A DNA stretch of 64,000 bases from Hyposmocoma kahamanoa (lineage: Eukaryota; Arthropoda; Insecta; Lepidoptera; Cosmopterigidae). Position numbers and translations under genes: made by a program. Under the pieces are notes generated by a model that was given only the letters and a program-made list of their open reading frames with translations, was not told the DNA's origin and ran no database searches. Every line of letters begins with the position of its first letter. Positions within the stretch are counted from its first letter, which is position 1. Location: contig NW_020653718.1 in assembly GCF_003589595.1 (NCBI RefSeq), positions 3,644,827 to 3,708,826 of the forward strand. The letters run 5' to 3'. Below are positions 34,401 to 44,034 of this stretch, one piece after another.

Positions 34401-37400
34401 AATTGTTAACTTGGTGTGTTAATTAACCTATTTACTTACTTGCAATCGGTTTAGACTTCTCTAAACAACTTAAATAAAAAGAGTAAAAAGTTGTTGTTGA
34501 AACTGTTGTGACATATAGGTGACCGTCAAAGATTTTGCACCCAGATGTGGCGCTACTTGTCGAACAATTGAAACAACATTCTATTGATGTTGTTCATGTC
34601 AGTCATTTGGCCACACGCAAATAATTACTTTGTAACAAGTGAATGTTTCGTCGATTTAGATGCGCAAATGTTTCTTGACATACAGCCAATTTGTAGAAAC
34701 CGATTAATTAGTTTTAAGCGAAACAAATATGTTTGTAATAATATTGCACTTCGTTTAAAAACGGCAATGAGGCAATATTCTCATTTATAGTCGGGAGATA
34801 TAGATTTTTAATTGCTCGAAAATTGGTTTCGAAGCTGGCTATTCAGATCAAGGCAGAATAAACAGTGTTTGAAGTATTTAACGGCGCGAACCCGACACGC
34901 GTGCGCATTGCTTTGAAGTTTTAATAATTCTGAATTCAAATTGCGGTCGTCATTAGCCTAGTTATAATTTGACTTCTTGATATTAGATTTCTCTTGGGAC
35001 TTTGAAAATTACGTTAAACTCATTGGACTAGAGAAATAATAAAGGAAACATATTCATACTTAATAAATTGAATAGCTTCTCTGTTCCGTTGGGTCTTCAA
35101 GATTATAAAACTAAAGCATTGAATATCACCCGCTATAAGAATGAGGAAAACCGCATAGCGGAAAGGGTTCACAAAAACTCTCTGTAAAAATATCGATATC
35201 TATATATAGATCTATACCTATATTTGCGTTTGATGAAATCCGTACTCAGTAGTGGTATACTACGTACTGTACAGTAAAACGCACACTGCATGCATGCGCT
35301 TATTACATGTACATCCTAGACAGGAGGTAGGTACATTCATTTGCCAGGGACAAAGCATCACGTGTCGCTTCAATAACAAACTGACGTCACGACCTGCGCC
35401 CGCGCACAATCGCCAGACAGGATGGCGGGACGTCTTGCCTGCTTCCGGCTCTTGTATTATACAGGCAATCTGTGCAAAACATCTGGATCACTCGGGTAAT
35501 CCATTTCCTCCTACAGTCTTGAACCTAAATTTCTTGATGTGTGTGTGTGTGCTATCTTTGTGTGTATCTCCTCTAAAAATGTCAAGTTTCGCGTTATACT
35601 TAATAGTTTTGGCCCTAAAATGCTTCCTTGAGGTTCTAGGTCTATTGTGTATTATTAAAACAGTAATCTGCCAATGCTACCAAGTTGTTATTGGTTTAAT
35701 ATCCTATGCCTTACCCAAATGAAATATTAATCTGTCGGTATTATTTCTAGAAACAATTGATCTTTGCTTGTGACTGTATCCAGGAATCGTGAATTTGCAT
35801 AGGCATTTGACTTGCCTTGATTAAGTTTTTATTAAATGACACGATGTTCCACCACCATGATATTCATTTTTAATTTGGGAAATTACTCCACTAGTTTGTT
35901 ATAATTATTAATACAAAGATCGAACGCTTAGAAAAAATTCCCTCGATCCGGCTGGATTTGAACCAGTTTCTAGTAAACCGTGCTAGATGCTATGCCAACT
36001 AAGCCACGGAACGGATCTTTCGAATTTTTGTATGTGCTTGTTGCACGTCTTTGTTTGTTGGTTTTTAACGACTGTCGATTGAATAAATGTAATTAAGTTT
36101 TATTCAATGCCAGATATTAAATGATTTCACTTCAATTCTTTTCTTTTTGTTTTCAAACTCAAACTATTATGTGTATTATTTTTTATTAAGTCTATGAAAA
36201 TGTATGCTGCCAGAACATTGATTTGGAGAACTTACGATAAGATAAGCTTTAGAGTGTATGTAATAAGATTACGCGGAAATGCCTGCAATGACTCAAGTAC
36301 ACGATACACTTGAGTCCATATGAACAGGTCTAAAGAGATATTACTTTGAGTCCGTCTTCTGCCATAATGAAGTCCAGAAGTGGCAAGATTTGAATAAATA
36401 TATTGGAACAGATATTACTTATTGATGGTTTGTAACCAACTTCAAATTAGGAGGTTCTCAATTCGGCTGTCTTTCTTTTTTTTGTGTATATTACGCGATA
36501 ATTTGTGAACCAATTTTGATGATCCTTTTTTTTGGAAAGAGGGTTCCTCAATATTGGTCCCATTTAAATTTAAAGAAAATATTCCACTTCTAAGGATGGC
36601 AAATTAGGTGATGAATCCATATTTGCGCACTTTCCGGTAACCGATTTGATCTGATTCCACGAACTTTTGAGGTCGGTTTGCTTAATATTCTGTACTGAAA
36701 TTATTAATTTGTTTTTATCAAATTAATAATCATTTGGGATCAAAAAAAAAGTTTTTTTTTGCATTTTCTCATTATTGTTCTGCTGAGAACGAAACTGGTT
36801 TAGCCTGATGACATTATCATACGTAGATTAAGTAAAAATTTTTTATGTTATAATTGTATTAATATATACAAACTTCATGTTTTAAAACTATAAGTTAGAC
36901 CACCTGACCACCCTCATGAGTGATTTAATTTAGGAACATGTCTCACAAACTAAACATGCGTAATTTAATATGTATCTATATAGTTTACAAGTACTGTGAA
37001 TATATTTGACTCATTTAGGTTATCAAAACTAATAAGTATACATGTGTTGTAAATATACGCGTCAGTGTATACATTTCATGTTAACGTCATATAAATAATT
37101 GGACCATATCCGTTTGTAAATAATGAATAAATAATACTCAAAGATGGGAATGATGAATACACAAAGGGCCTGTTACCAGGCGAGAGTGAATAGGCTTCAA
37201 GACAAGTGCTGGCCAGTATTAAGATTATACAGCCAGATTGTCTATAACTAATTTCAAAAAAGGATGGAAAGCATGCCGAATTTGGACACGTAAGGCGGTA
37301 TAATTAACACGTTTAATAGCAGTAGAGCTCCTTGTGAAAGAGATCGTCCAGGGAAGTACTGCCACTTTCCTTATTTCACCCCCAAGCAGTAATGTGAGCA

Positions 37401-40400
37401 TTACTGCGTTCCGGTTTTGCAGGGAAAGGGTGCTGGTGAAATTATAAGCACGCAGGACTTGTCAACTTATGTCTCAGGGTGACTGGCGCAGTGGCAGCCC
37501 CTTAAGATCTTTGCTATTTAAAGCTCTGAGTGGTACTGCAACTGTTATGGACAGGCGTGTCGCTTGATACCAGGCGCACGACTTGTTCGCCCCGTCACTT
37601 AGTTTTTTTTTTAATTGAACTTTAAATTTATAATTAGTTTAATGCAAATAGAAAATATTGTAATAATTATACGTATTACATAAGTATAAGAAGACAACAA
37701 AACATCGACATTTTCTGCCTTTTACAATGCAGTGTCCCCTGGAGCATCGTGTTTAGGAGGCTGAAAAGGTTAACCCTTTGGGTAGCTAAGTTTCATGGGA
37801 TATAAAAATATTAATATGTTTTTTGAAACAACCCAACGTTTCCAGCTGTTTATAGGACCTACGGTCCTTATTTCGCACCCCTCATGGAAGAATGGCATAA
37901 GTTGCGTCATAAATGTTTATTGCTTCATTAGATACAGAAAAATATAACCCATATTCTTTTGAAATCGACTAATATTGTCGATAGAATGACAAGAATTGGA
38001 GAGGATGTGGGTCATATTTTTCTGTATCCAATGAAGCAATAAAAATTTTTGACGTAACTTCACTTATGCCATTCTTCCACGAGGAGTGTGATTTCTTGAC
38101 TGACTTAAAAAAGGAGGAGGTTTTCAATTCGACTGTATTTTTTATGAGTAAATTAGGTACATTGTATGCAACCTGCATGCAGGTGTGCTAATGTTAACGG
38201 TATTTCCCATTTGTCTCTACTATTACAAATCAATTTGCATGTCGAATTAATATCAATTGATATTAATAACTACTTACGAAATATTCTTTATTACTTTAAA
38301 ATCAATGTGTCAAAAGCCATTTTGTCAATTGTGATTTAAAAGTAAGTCCTTGTAGTGATTTAATTACATTTGATAAATTATAAAAAAAATCTTATAAATA
38401 TATGAAGCAGTTATTCTTATAAACGAGGTTGTGTCAATTTCTTTTCATTTTAAATAATATTTGATGTCACATATACACAGATCACATAACAAGTCAAATA
38501 ATATATTTTTAAATAGTTTAAGGGTAAGTCTCGTTGCAGGCAAAGCATTATATGTCTTTATGGACATATTATAGCTATAGGTTCGGATGTCGAGTTAAAA
38601 AAGTACATACTTCACGTTTCCTAGTAAATAGGGCCAATTTTTTTTTAACAAACATGCATACTTCAAATACATACATAGCGAGAAGCGTTAGAATTTTCAG
38701 CTTTTTAACTTTGGTAAATCAAAAATAAAGTACTTAGTTAACTTAATCATTTTTGCAATTACGGTTCAAAATAAGTTTGTTTGCATTAATGTTAAACATA
38801 ACTGATTGATGACTCAATAAATGTCCAGGACCTGCAAGGATCCCGAAAAATTCATTTGTTTGAAGAAACTAATTAATGTACGGGATTAAAATCTTTCAAA
38901 ATAGTTTTTGTTTCAATGTGTAACAATCTCGGAAATCTAAGAACTCGATAATTAAGTATAATATTCAGCAGAAATACATATCAAAGGTGTTTCCGGAGAC
39001 ATCAGCAATACATTTTTTTATTTAATTTTTATTGAATTGATATTCAATTTTGATTTTGTGAAATGACTATAATAAATGACACTAGTTTGTTATAATTATT
39101 AATACAAAGATCGAACACTCGGAAAAAACACTCAGAAAAAATTCCTTCGAGCCGGTCGGATTCGAACCGACGTCTTCTTCGTAGTTGTTCTGAGTGTTCG
39201 ATCTTTGTATCAATAATTATAACAAACTAGTGGAGTAATTTCACAAAAAATAATTGAATATCAATTCAATAAAAATTTAATTAATACAGTGAAGAGCGAC
39301 ATCTCTCGCCAGAACTGGTAGCTGTAAAGGTACTAACTGGGTGATAAATCTGTTAAAGATTTCTCATTGATGGCGTTACGACTAAAAAGTCGTTGAAAGA
39401 CCAAGTACAAAGACACGACGCAAGCACATAGAAGAATTCGTGAGGTCCGTTGGTTCGTTCCGTGGCTTAGTTGGTATAGCGTCTGGCACGGTATGCAAGA
39501 AGACGTCGGTTCGAATCCGACCGGATCGAAGGAATTTTTTCTGAGTGTTTTTTCTGAGTGTTCGATCTTTGTATTAATAATTAATACATTTTTTTTAAAA
39601 AAACCTACATCACTTACATATGGTTTGAAGAGTAAAATGGAGTGTGCTGTTATATGTAGATAAGTACTACATACATACAGGAGAGGAAGGAAGAGACAGC
39701 GGAACGCAACTATATCCTGACACAACTCTCGAACCTCACATACATCAACTACCCTTTTCATACAATTTCTTTTCTTCTTGTCACTTCGGATCCAGCCTTT
39801 TTGAGGACATCACTGATCTGGTCAATGTAAATACTTTTGGGACGTCCTCTCAAAACGCTTCCATCCACATTCGCATCATAAATCTGTCTGGTAATTCTAC
39901 TCGCATCCATCCGTTCTACATGCCCACAAGAGATAACATATCTATATCCTCCTAGATATCTGTCGCAAATACAAATGATTTATATATTTATGTATCTGTT
40001 AACATTGACAGCAGGTTCTGAAAAATTTATCAGCCAATATAAATATTTGATGCAGTCTGTGTATGGGACTAAACGGGAGAAGCATTATGTGCACCGAAGA
40101 TGATGTCCTAATTTTGCTAAACTAATTGTAGTAAGTATGTTCTGGGCAGTTCTAGTGCCTTCGGAGGGTCGTTACTGTGGTGAATATTTATGGTACAGGA
40201 AATTTGGAGCTTAACCGTCTGACTTAACAACTAATCTGATTCTAACATGATTCATTTCACATTGCACTTTGAATGTCAGACTGTCTTTCAAGCTAACTGG
40301 TTTGACGGGAATTAAGCGTACCTATATAAAAATGTTCAAACCCAATCGTAAAAGTAGCATCAAGAACATTTTCAAATAATTAATTATTCAGTTCATTAAT

Positions 40401-40748
40401 TGAGATTAAGGTAGGCAGACAACAAAAGCATGTTCAAATGTTATTTCATAGATAAGTGTAATCGTGTAATCGTGATTTTAGGAAAACCACTCATTCGTAA
40501 GGCATATTCCCCTGAGAAGAACCAATAAGAATCTCTAGGGATAGCTCTTTGAAACTGCTCGACCATACCATTACTTTCTCCCATTAGAAAAAATCCTAGA
40601 TTCTATTATTTTTTCTTGATGTGGCATTTTTTTTAAGTTTAATGTTATTTGCCAAAGACAAATTATGATTTCCCGTCGTGTAAAATTCAAATAAATATCA
40701 TAAATCTTACTTACCAGTTAAAAAAACCAGCACAAACAACCGGAACAT
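28251..40748 (-). CDS. FAM151/menorin-family protein, complete five-exon gene
   Basis: Exons, in order of reading: 40715-40748, 33855-33953, 32538-32785, 28683-28925 and 28251-28487. Together they give 861 nt, encoding 286 aa plus stop. All junctions are GT/AG and phases match. The protein opens with a signal peptide (MFRLFVLVFLTATAVKS). It then shows the family's landmark motifs: 'ISWAHAVNT', 'MLEADIVIGT', 'PIMAHPPATTSDISLEEFL', 'GVKLDFKS', 'YPVWLNADILPGP', 'LSIGWTT' and 'QTVTFPVRAGLACNSQ'. Its length is close to vertebrate FAM151B. Menorin/FAM151 proteins resemble the phospholipase C/glycerophosphodiesterase barrel; the H, E-x-D, H, K-x-D and N-x-D residues here sit where such an active site would lie. 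C. elegans MNR-1 acts in skin as a guidance cue for sensory dendrites; FAM151B is needed for photoreceptor survival in mice. The insect role is unknown. No transmembrane tail is seen, so it is probably secreted or lumenal. Confidence 0.9.
28683..28925 (-). CDS. Menorin-family gene, exon 4
   Basis: 243 nt (81 codons), phase 0 at both ends; acceptor 'tttgcag', donor GTAAGT. It encodes 'ITYPVWLNADILPGP', 'RTVLSIGWTTSYGG', 'YSRDQIGTMLRMINEY' and 'INQTVTFP'. Contains sequons NVT and NQT. Confidence 0.9.
28926..32320. other. Menorin intron 3, mostly non-coding
   Basis: 3.6-kb intron between exons 3 and 4. It holds an inverted family C SINE (29455-29627) and a GC-rich patch at 29160-29260. A copy of the minor repeat 'gtatgggactggtatttacg' lies near 30812. 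The remaining AT-rich sequence shows no gene. Confidence 0.5.
29455..29627 (-). repeat. Family C tRNA-derived SINE, intronic
   Basis: Reverse complement of the copy at 5529: 'tagccccgcactacggaaac', 'tgtcgcgggtgccatgg', 'aattacacccaaactcacga' and 'accgttcagccacagaggca'. The B-box half of the tRNA head is deleted. It lies in the same strand orientation as the host gene. Confidence 0.8.
32328..32417 (-). repeat. Family A fragment in menorin intron 3
   Basis: 'tgcgcccgtcaccccgatac', 'aatttcaccagcaccc', 'acacagtaatgctgacatta'. Both ends truncated; about 120 bp from the exon 3 donor. Confidence 0.65.
32538..32785 (-). CDS. Menorin-family gene, exon 3
   Basis: 248 nt; acceptor 'tttctag', donor GTGAGT, entering in phase 1 and leaving in phase 0. 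Encodes 'SDVSMLEADIVIGTLKG', 'IPIMAHPPATTSDISLEEFL', 'GVKLDFKSIEAFEKSQ' and 'KKYSGPE'. The E-x-D, H and K-x-D motifs expected of the GDPD-like fold are all present. Confidence 0.92.
33855..33953 (-). CDS. Menorin-family gene, exon 2
   Basis: 99 nt, too short to stand out as an ORF. Found by looking for the family's 'WAHAVN' motif: it encodes 'TAVKSDEIMRNLTTISWAHA', then 'VNTKACLEAALA'. Acceptor 'tgttgcag', donor GTAAGT. Phase 1 in and phase 1 out, fitting exon 1 and exon 3 exactly, which is strong evidence for the model. Sequon NLT. Confidence 0.9.
35588..35640 (-). pseudogene. Reverse transcriptase motif remnant
   Basis: A minus frame reads 'EPQGSILGPKLLSI', matching the 'GvPQGSiLGPlLFliYiNDl' motif of non-LTR reverse transcriptases. 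It is an isolated scrap; frames break immediately on both sides. Confidence 0.45.
35866..36040 (-). repeat. Family D tRNA-derived SINE, intronic
   Basis: Reverse orientation: tail 'actccactagtttgttataa', then 'cgatccggctggatttgaac' (B box region) and 'caactaagccacggaacgga' (A box region). Well-preserved tRNA head. Confidence 0.8.
36430..36690 (+). repeat. Family F dispersed repeat
   Basis: 'aaccaacttcaaattaggag', 'aaccaattttgatgatcctt', 'catttaaatttaaagaaaat', 'actttccggtaaccgatttg', 'cgaacttttgaggtcggttt'. Near full length, in menorin intron 1. Confidence 0.7.
37317..37602 (+). repeat. Family A SINE-like element, full length
   Basis: One of the best copies: 'agcagtagagctccttgtga', 'tcgtccagggaagtactgcc', 'agcagtaatgtgagcattac', 'gacttgtcaacttatgtctc', 'atggacaggcgtgtcgcttg', 'cgcacgacttgttcgccccg'. 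Confidence 0.8.
37869..38092. mobile_element. Foldback element with ~95-bp arms
   Basis: The left arm 37876-37965 ('cacccctcatggaagaatgg', 'tttattgcttcattagatac', 'agaaaaatataacccatat') is mirrored by 37998-38092 ('gggtcatatttttctgtatc', 'caatgaagcaataaa', 'tgccattcttccacgaggag'). Short loop, no coding potential. Confidence 0.7.
38100..38160 (+). repeat. Family F fragment
   Basis: 'gacttaaaaaaggaggaggt' followed by 'caattcgactgtatttttta', the start of the family, cut off after about 60 bp. Confidence 0.5.
39017..39600. repeat. Palindromic cluster of family D tRNA-SINE sequences
   Basis: 39021-39118 (tail, reverse) and 39190-39285 (tail, forward) are long inverted copies of 'ctagtttgttataattatta' plus 'caaagatcgaacactc' and the outer 'tgaattgatattcaattt'. 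They enclose a reversed half tRNA head (B box, 39145-39165). A forward copy follows at 39430-39590 with a complete head ('tggcttagttggtatagcgt', 'cggttcgaatccgaccggat'). Confidence 0.75.
39640..39960 (-). pseudogene. LINE reverse transcriptase C-terminal tail
   Basis: The minus strand reads 'YVISCGHVERMDASRITRQI', then 'YDANVDGSVLRGRPKSIYID', then 'QISDVLKKAGSEVTRRKEI', and after a frameshift 'MKRVVDVCEVRELCQDI'. 'GHVERM(D/E)..R', 'GRP+' and the closing basic helix are hallmarks of the tail of RTE/Jockey-like insect LINE ORFs. It lies in menorin intron 1, has at least one frameshift, and no RT core upstream. Confidence 0.6.
40715..40748 (-). CDS. Menorin-family gene, exon 1 (signal peptide)
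   Basis: 34 nt from ATG (40746-40748) to donor GTAAGT. Encodes 'MFRLFVLVFLT' plus the first base of the next codon, joining exon 2 in phase to give 'MFRLFVLVFLTATAVKS', a typical signal peptide. No other upstream ATG is in frame within the exon, and the sequence before the ATG is non-coding 5' UTR. Confidence 0.82.
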
Positions 40749-40749
40749 G

Positions 40750-41224
40750 ATCGCAGTTTCGTTTGACTATTAAAAAAACAGAAGATATTTTATTAAAAAG
40801 AAACTATATCATAGTGTACTTTGTGGAGGCGACAGAACAGTCTCGGTGCGAATGGACCAGTAGATCTCCACTAGATACCTGGTGATTGCTCAATTGTCCA
40901 ATTCCAGGTTACTGATTGAAATGAATAGCAATTTGACGCAAGGACTGCCGTTTGCACTGCGCATTGTAGTCCAATTTGTTGTAACATAGACACAGCCACT
41001 TGATCGCTGAATATCTAGATTTTTTATCTAAACATTTATCTTCCTATGTAGAGGATACAATATATCTCTGAGAGAGATACACTGCAATACTATATTTTGT
41101 ATGAGAAGCAATGAAGTTAATCATTTTTGTATTTGCAAATACTAGATTAAAATAACAAGATAAATGAGAATCCATGAAAAGATAGTTGCGAGATTAGGAA
41201 TAACATAGTCTATGTCACTTTTAA
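40750..41224. other. 5' flank of the menorin gene
   Basis: Non-coding, moderately AT-rich. The putative promoter lies here, but no TATA box or initiator could be assigned. The intergenic distance to the CD36-family gene stop is about 10.5 kb. Confidence 0.35.
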
Positions 41225-41698
41225 TAATAGTAGACCTCATTGTAAATAGCTCATTCAGAGAAGTGCTGCCACCTTACTGCGTTCCGTTTTAAAGGGTAAG
41301 GGTGTCGGTAAACTACAGGTACGTCGGACTTGCCGACATACTTCTCTGTCTCTTTGAGTTCTGTGTGGCACTGCAATTGTTATAGGGATTTGTCGCTTAC
41401 CACAAGCTTTTTTAAATTTGACAGACGCTACGTTCGTACGCCTGGTGGTAAGCGACATGCTTGTCGGTACAGTTGCAGTGGCACTCAGAACTTTAAATCG
41501 CAAAGATCCGAGGGGCACTGCCACCGCGCCCGTCACCCTGAAACATAAATTGACAAGTCCGATGTGACAGTGATTTCACCAACACCCGTACGTTTCAAAA
41601 CCGGAACACAGCAATGTGGGCATTACTGTCAGAAATAGGTGAGATGGTAGTACTTTCTCAGACGATCTCTTTTACAAGGAGCTCTACTGCTGCGAAAG
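41225..41698. repeat. Tail-to-tail pair of family A SINE-like elements
   Basis: Plus copy 41225-41405 (internally shortened) faces minus copy 41428-41698 ('acgttcgtacgcctggtggt' to 'ttttacaaggagctctactg'). The two form an imperfect inverted repeat with a ~20-bp spacer. Confidence 0.75.
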
Positions 41699-42009
41699 GT
41701 GTACGACTTGGTCGTGCCATCATAAAATATCTTTAAAAAAAGCCTCTACCTACCCCAGTGCTTGAAAGGCATGATAGTATGCGTTGAAAAATGCTAATGA
41801 CGAGGCTTACAGTTTACATATTTATTCCCCAGAGATGTGATACAAACGGTAGAAGTTTCTTCAGTCACACGATAGAGGCATATCTAAATCACAAAGACAT
41901 TGCAGAAATATCGTATGGCGTTCAATGGCTGGCATAGGCAACTCTTCTGGTGTTACAAATGTCCATGGACGACAAAGATCATCTCATATCAGGGAGGAGT
42001 CTGCTTGTT

Positions 42010-42265
42010 TAAGCGTGAAACACATAGAGAACGGGTGCGTGTCGGGTGCGTGTCAGGTCGGGAGCACGGCAGGAGTAATTCCGTGTATTTACTCGTATAT
42101 GGACGACAACACGCCACGTGCGGCCGCGGAACCCGAAGTGTTCCCGTCCCGCGCCCTCGCATGGTGTGTTGTCGTCCATAATTAAATCCACGGAACTGCA
42201 CCCGTCGTGCTTCCGACCCGACACGCACCCGACCCGCACCCGCTGTCAGTGTGTTTCACTCTCTT
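42010..42265. mobile_element. GC-rich long palindrome (foldback MITE)
   Basis: The left half starts 'aagcgtgaaacacatagaga' and carries 'gggtgcgtgtcgggtgcgtg'. The right half is its reverse complement, ending 'cagtgtgtttcactctct'. A second nested pair, 'atggacgacaacac' with 'gtgttgtcgtccat', lies inside. The four overlapping ORFs on both strands here are by-products of the palindrome. A relative sits at 21385-21505. Confidence 0.75.
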
Positions 42266-42318
42266 TATTACGTAAAAGCGGAACAATGACAACGTTTTGT
42301 TTTTTCATAAAATATAAG

Positions 42319-44030
42319 TAAGCATTTGACCTCCATCTCACCTGATGGAAAGTGACGATGAGGTCGACGATGGAGCATGCACACCTAAATAATGCCTATC
42401 CACTCTCGCCTTAAAAAGACCCAAGTTATAACGTTCAGGGAGCAAGTCTGCAGGCAGGGAATTCCAATCCATAGCCGTTGGCTATATAAATGTGGAAGCG
42501 TAACGCTTCGTGCGAATCTTTGGAATATCCACAACATAAGGGTGGAACCCAAGTCTACGCCTAAGCCCCCGATGATAGAAAGGGAAAGGCGGAATTAAAT
42601 CGTGTAATTCCATCGCACACTCTTCGTGATATGTCCTGTAAAGTACCTATAAGCAGGCAACTTTACGGCGGTGTTCAAGGCTCTGCAGATTCGCCTCCAC
42701 TAATTCCGAGTCACCTATAAACCTCTTGACACGGTTGTCAATTGAATCCAAAGTGGCCAGTTGATATGTAGCAGAGCCATCCCAAAGGTAGCAGCAGTAC
42801 TCCATGCACGATCGGACTTGTGCTTGGTACAGCTGAAGCAACTGTTCCGGTATAAAGTAACGCCTCACCCTGGAAAGGATCCCAAGCTTCCTTGCTGCAT
42901 TTTTGGCCATGGATTCAATGTATCTGCCGAAGTTCAAATTGGATGACAGGTAGCTGGAAACAGTCGGCTATCGGTATGGATATATACGTACGAAAAGTCG
43001 GAGTCAGTTCAAAGGGACTCCGTTTTGTGGAGAATAGACCCGACTGCATTTTGGTAGCGTTAAATTTGACAAGATTGGCATTGCCCCAATCGGAGACTGC
43101 CTGGAGTGCCAAATCTAAACGGCTAACCATGAACTCTCGACAAGACTGGATTTCCTCTCCACTGACCCTTGCATTGGTCAAGTACCTATCTACAACTGTG
43201 CTGTCATCAGTATAAGCAAAGGTACCTGGAATTAACATATCATTGATATACAGCAGAAAGAGAGTTGCAGACAGTACGGAACCCTGAGGAACTCTATCTA
43301 TCTATCGCCATATGTTCGGAAGAATAGCCTTCTAAGACCACTCGAATCGAACGTTCGCTCAAGAAAACCGAGATCCAATTGCAAAGGTCAGTGGGAAGCC
43401 CATAAGAGGGAAGCTTACTTAATAGGCTTGCGTGCCAGACCCTGTCAAAGGCTTTAGAAATGTCCAAAGACACTGCAAGTGCTTCGCCTTGCTATTCTAT
43501 AGCCTCGCTCCATATGCGACAGGCAAACACAAGAAGATCCCCAGTAGATCATCCTCGTCGATCAATCCGTACTGGCGATCACTGAGCAGGTCTTTGTCTT
43601 CAAGGTACGATAGGAGACGGTTGTTGAGTACACGTTCCATAGTCTTGCAGAGTATGGAAGTGACTGAGATAGGTCTATAGTTGACAGGGTCAGCTCTACT
43701 TCCCTTTTTTGGCACAGGTTGCACGTTTGCAAGCTTCCATGACCTAGGAACTACACCAGTCTCAAGTGAGAGGCCGTACAGGCGTGTGAGAACAGGAGAC
43801 AACTTTTTGCACAGTTACGCGGAACTATTACTGGAATTCCATCAGGCCCAGGCATCATCATCAGGCAGCTTTATTCACGTCTAGATTTCGCAGAGTTCTA
43901 AGTACCTCTTTTTGGCGTATGCGAACTGGCGCCATAGTGCGGCCAGCCTGTGGTAAAGTAGGTGATAAGGTCTTTAAATTTATCACTAATATAATCTTTG
44001 AGGCCCGAGTGTACCCTGCGACGTTATAAA
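42319..44030 (-). pseudogene. Jockey/CR1-like LINE: reverse transcriptase remnant
   Basis: Read from 44030 downwards, consecutive frames give conserved RT blocks in order: 'VLRTLRNLDVNKAA' and 'GPDGIP'; 'SWKLANVQPVPKKGSRADPV' and 'NYRPISVTSILCKTMERVL'; 'VSLDISKAFDRVWHASLL'; a broken PQGS block; 'FAYTDDSTVVD', equivalent to the catalytic YxDD; 'DWGNANLVKFNATKMQ'; 'SRVRRYFIPEQLLQLYQAQV' and 'MEYCCYLW'. A C-terminal module follows ('HRGLRRRLGFHPYVV', 'DWNSLPADLLPERYNL'). At least three frameshifts or stops, and no endonuclease domain, so this is a 5'-truncated inactive copy. The YTDD in place of YADD is also unusual. Confidence 0.85.
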
Positions 44031-44034
44031 TGGT

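Larger units (their letters stand above)
33954..40714. other. Menorin intron 1 (6.8 kb), repeat-filled
   Basis: Contains an RT motif remnant (35588-35640), an inverted family D SINE (35866-36040), family F (36430-36690), family A (37317-37602), a foldback (37869-38092), the palindromic family D cluster (39017-39600), a LINE tail (39640-39960) and a family G repeat (40440-40545). Outside these it is AT-rich. The 156-codon ORF at 35252 has no support. Confidence 0.55.

Noticed and set aside
35252..35722. 156-codon plus-strand ORF, the longest on that strand in the region
   Set aside because: No domain, low-complexity hydrophobic end, no splice-consistent borders. Its antisense contains a reverse transcriptase motif (EPQGSILGP), so it is a shadow of decayed LINE sequence inside menorin intron 1.
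41900..42321. Cluster of five overlapping ORFs on both strands with Arg/His-rich products
   Set aside because: They all come from one GC-rich palindrome, which necessarily gives mirror ORFs. No conserved protein.
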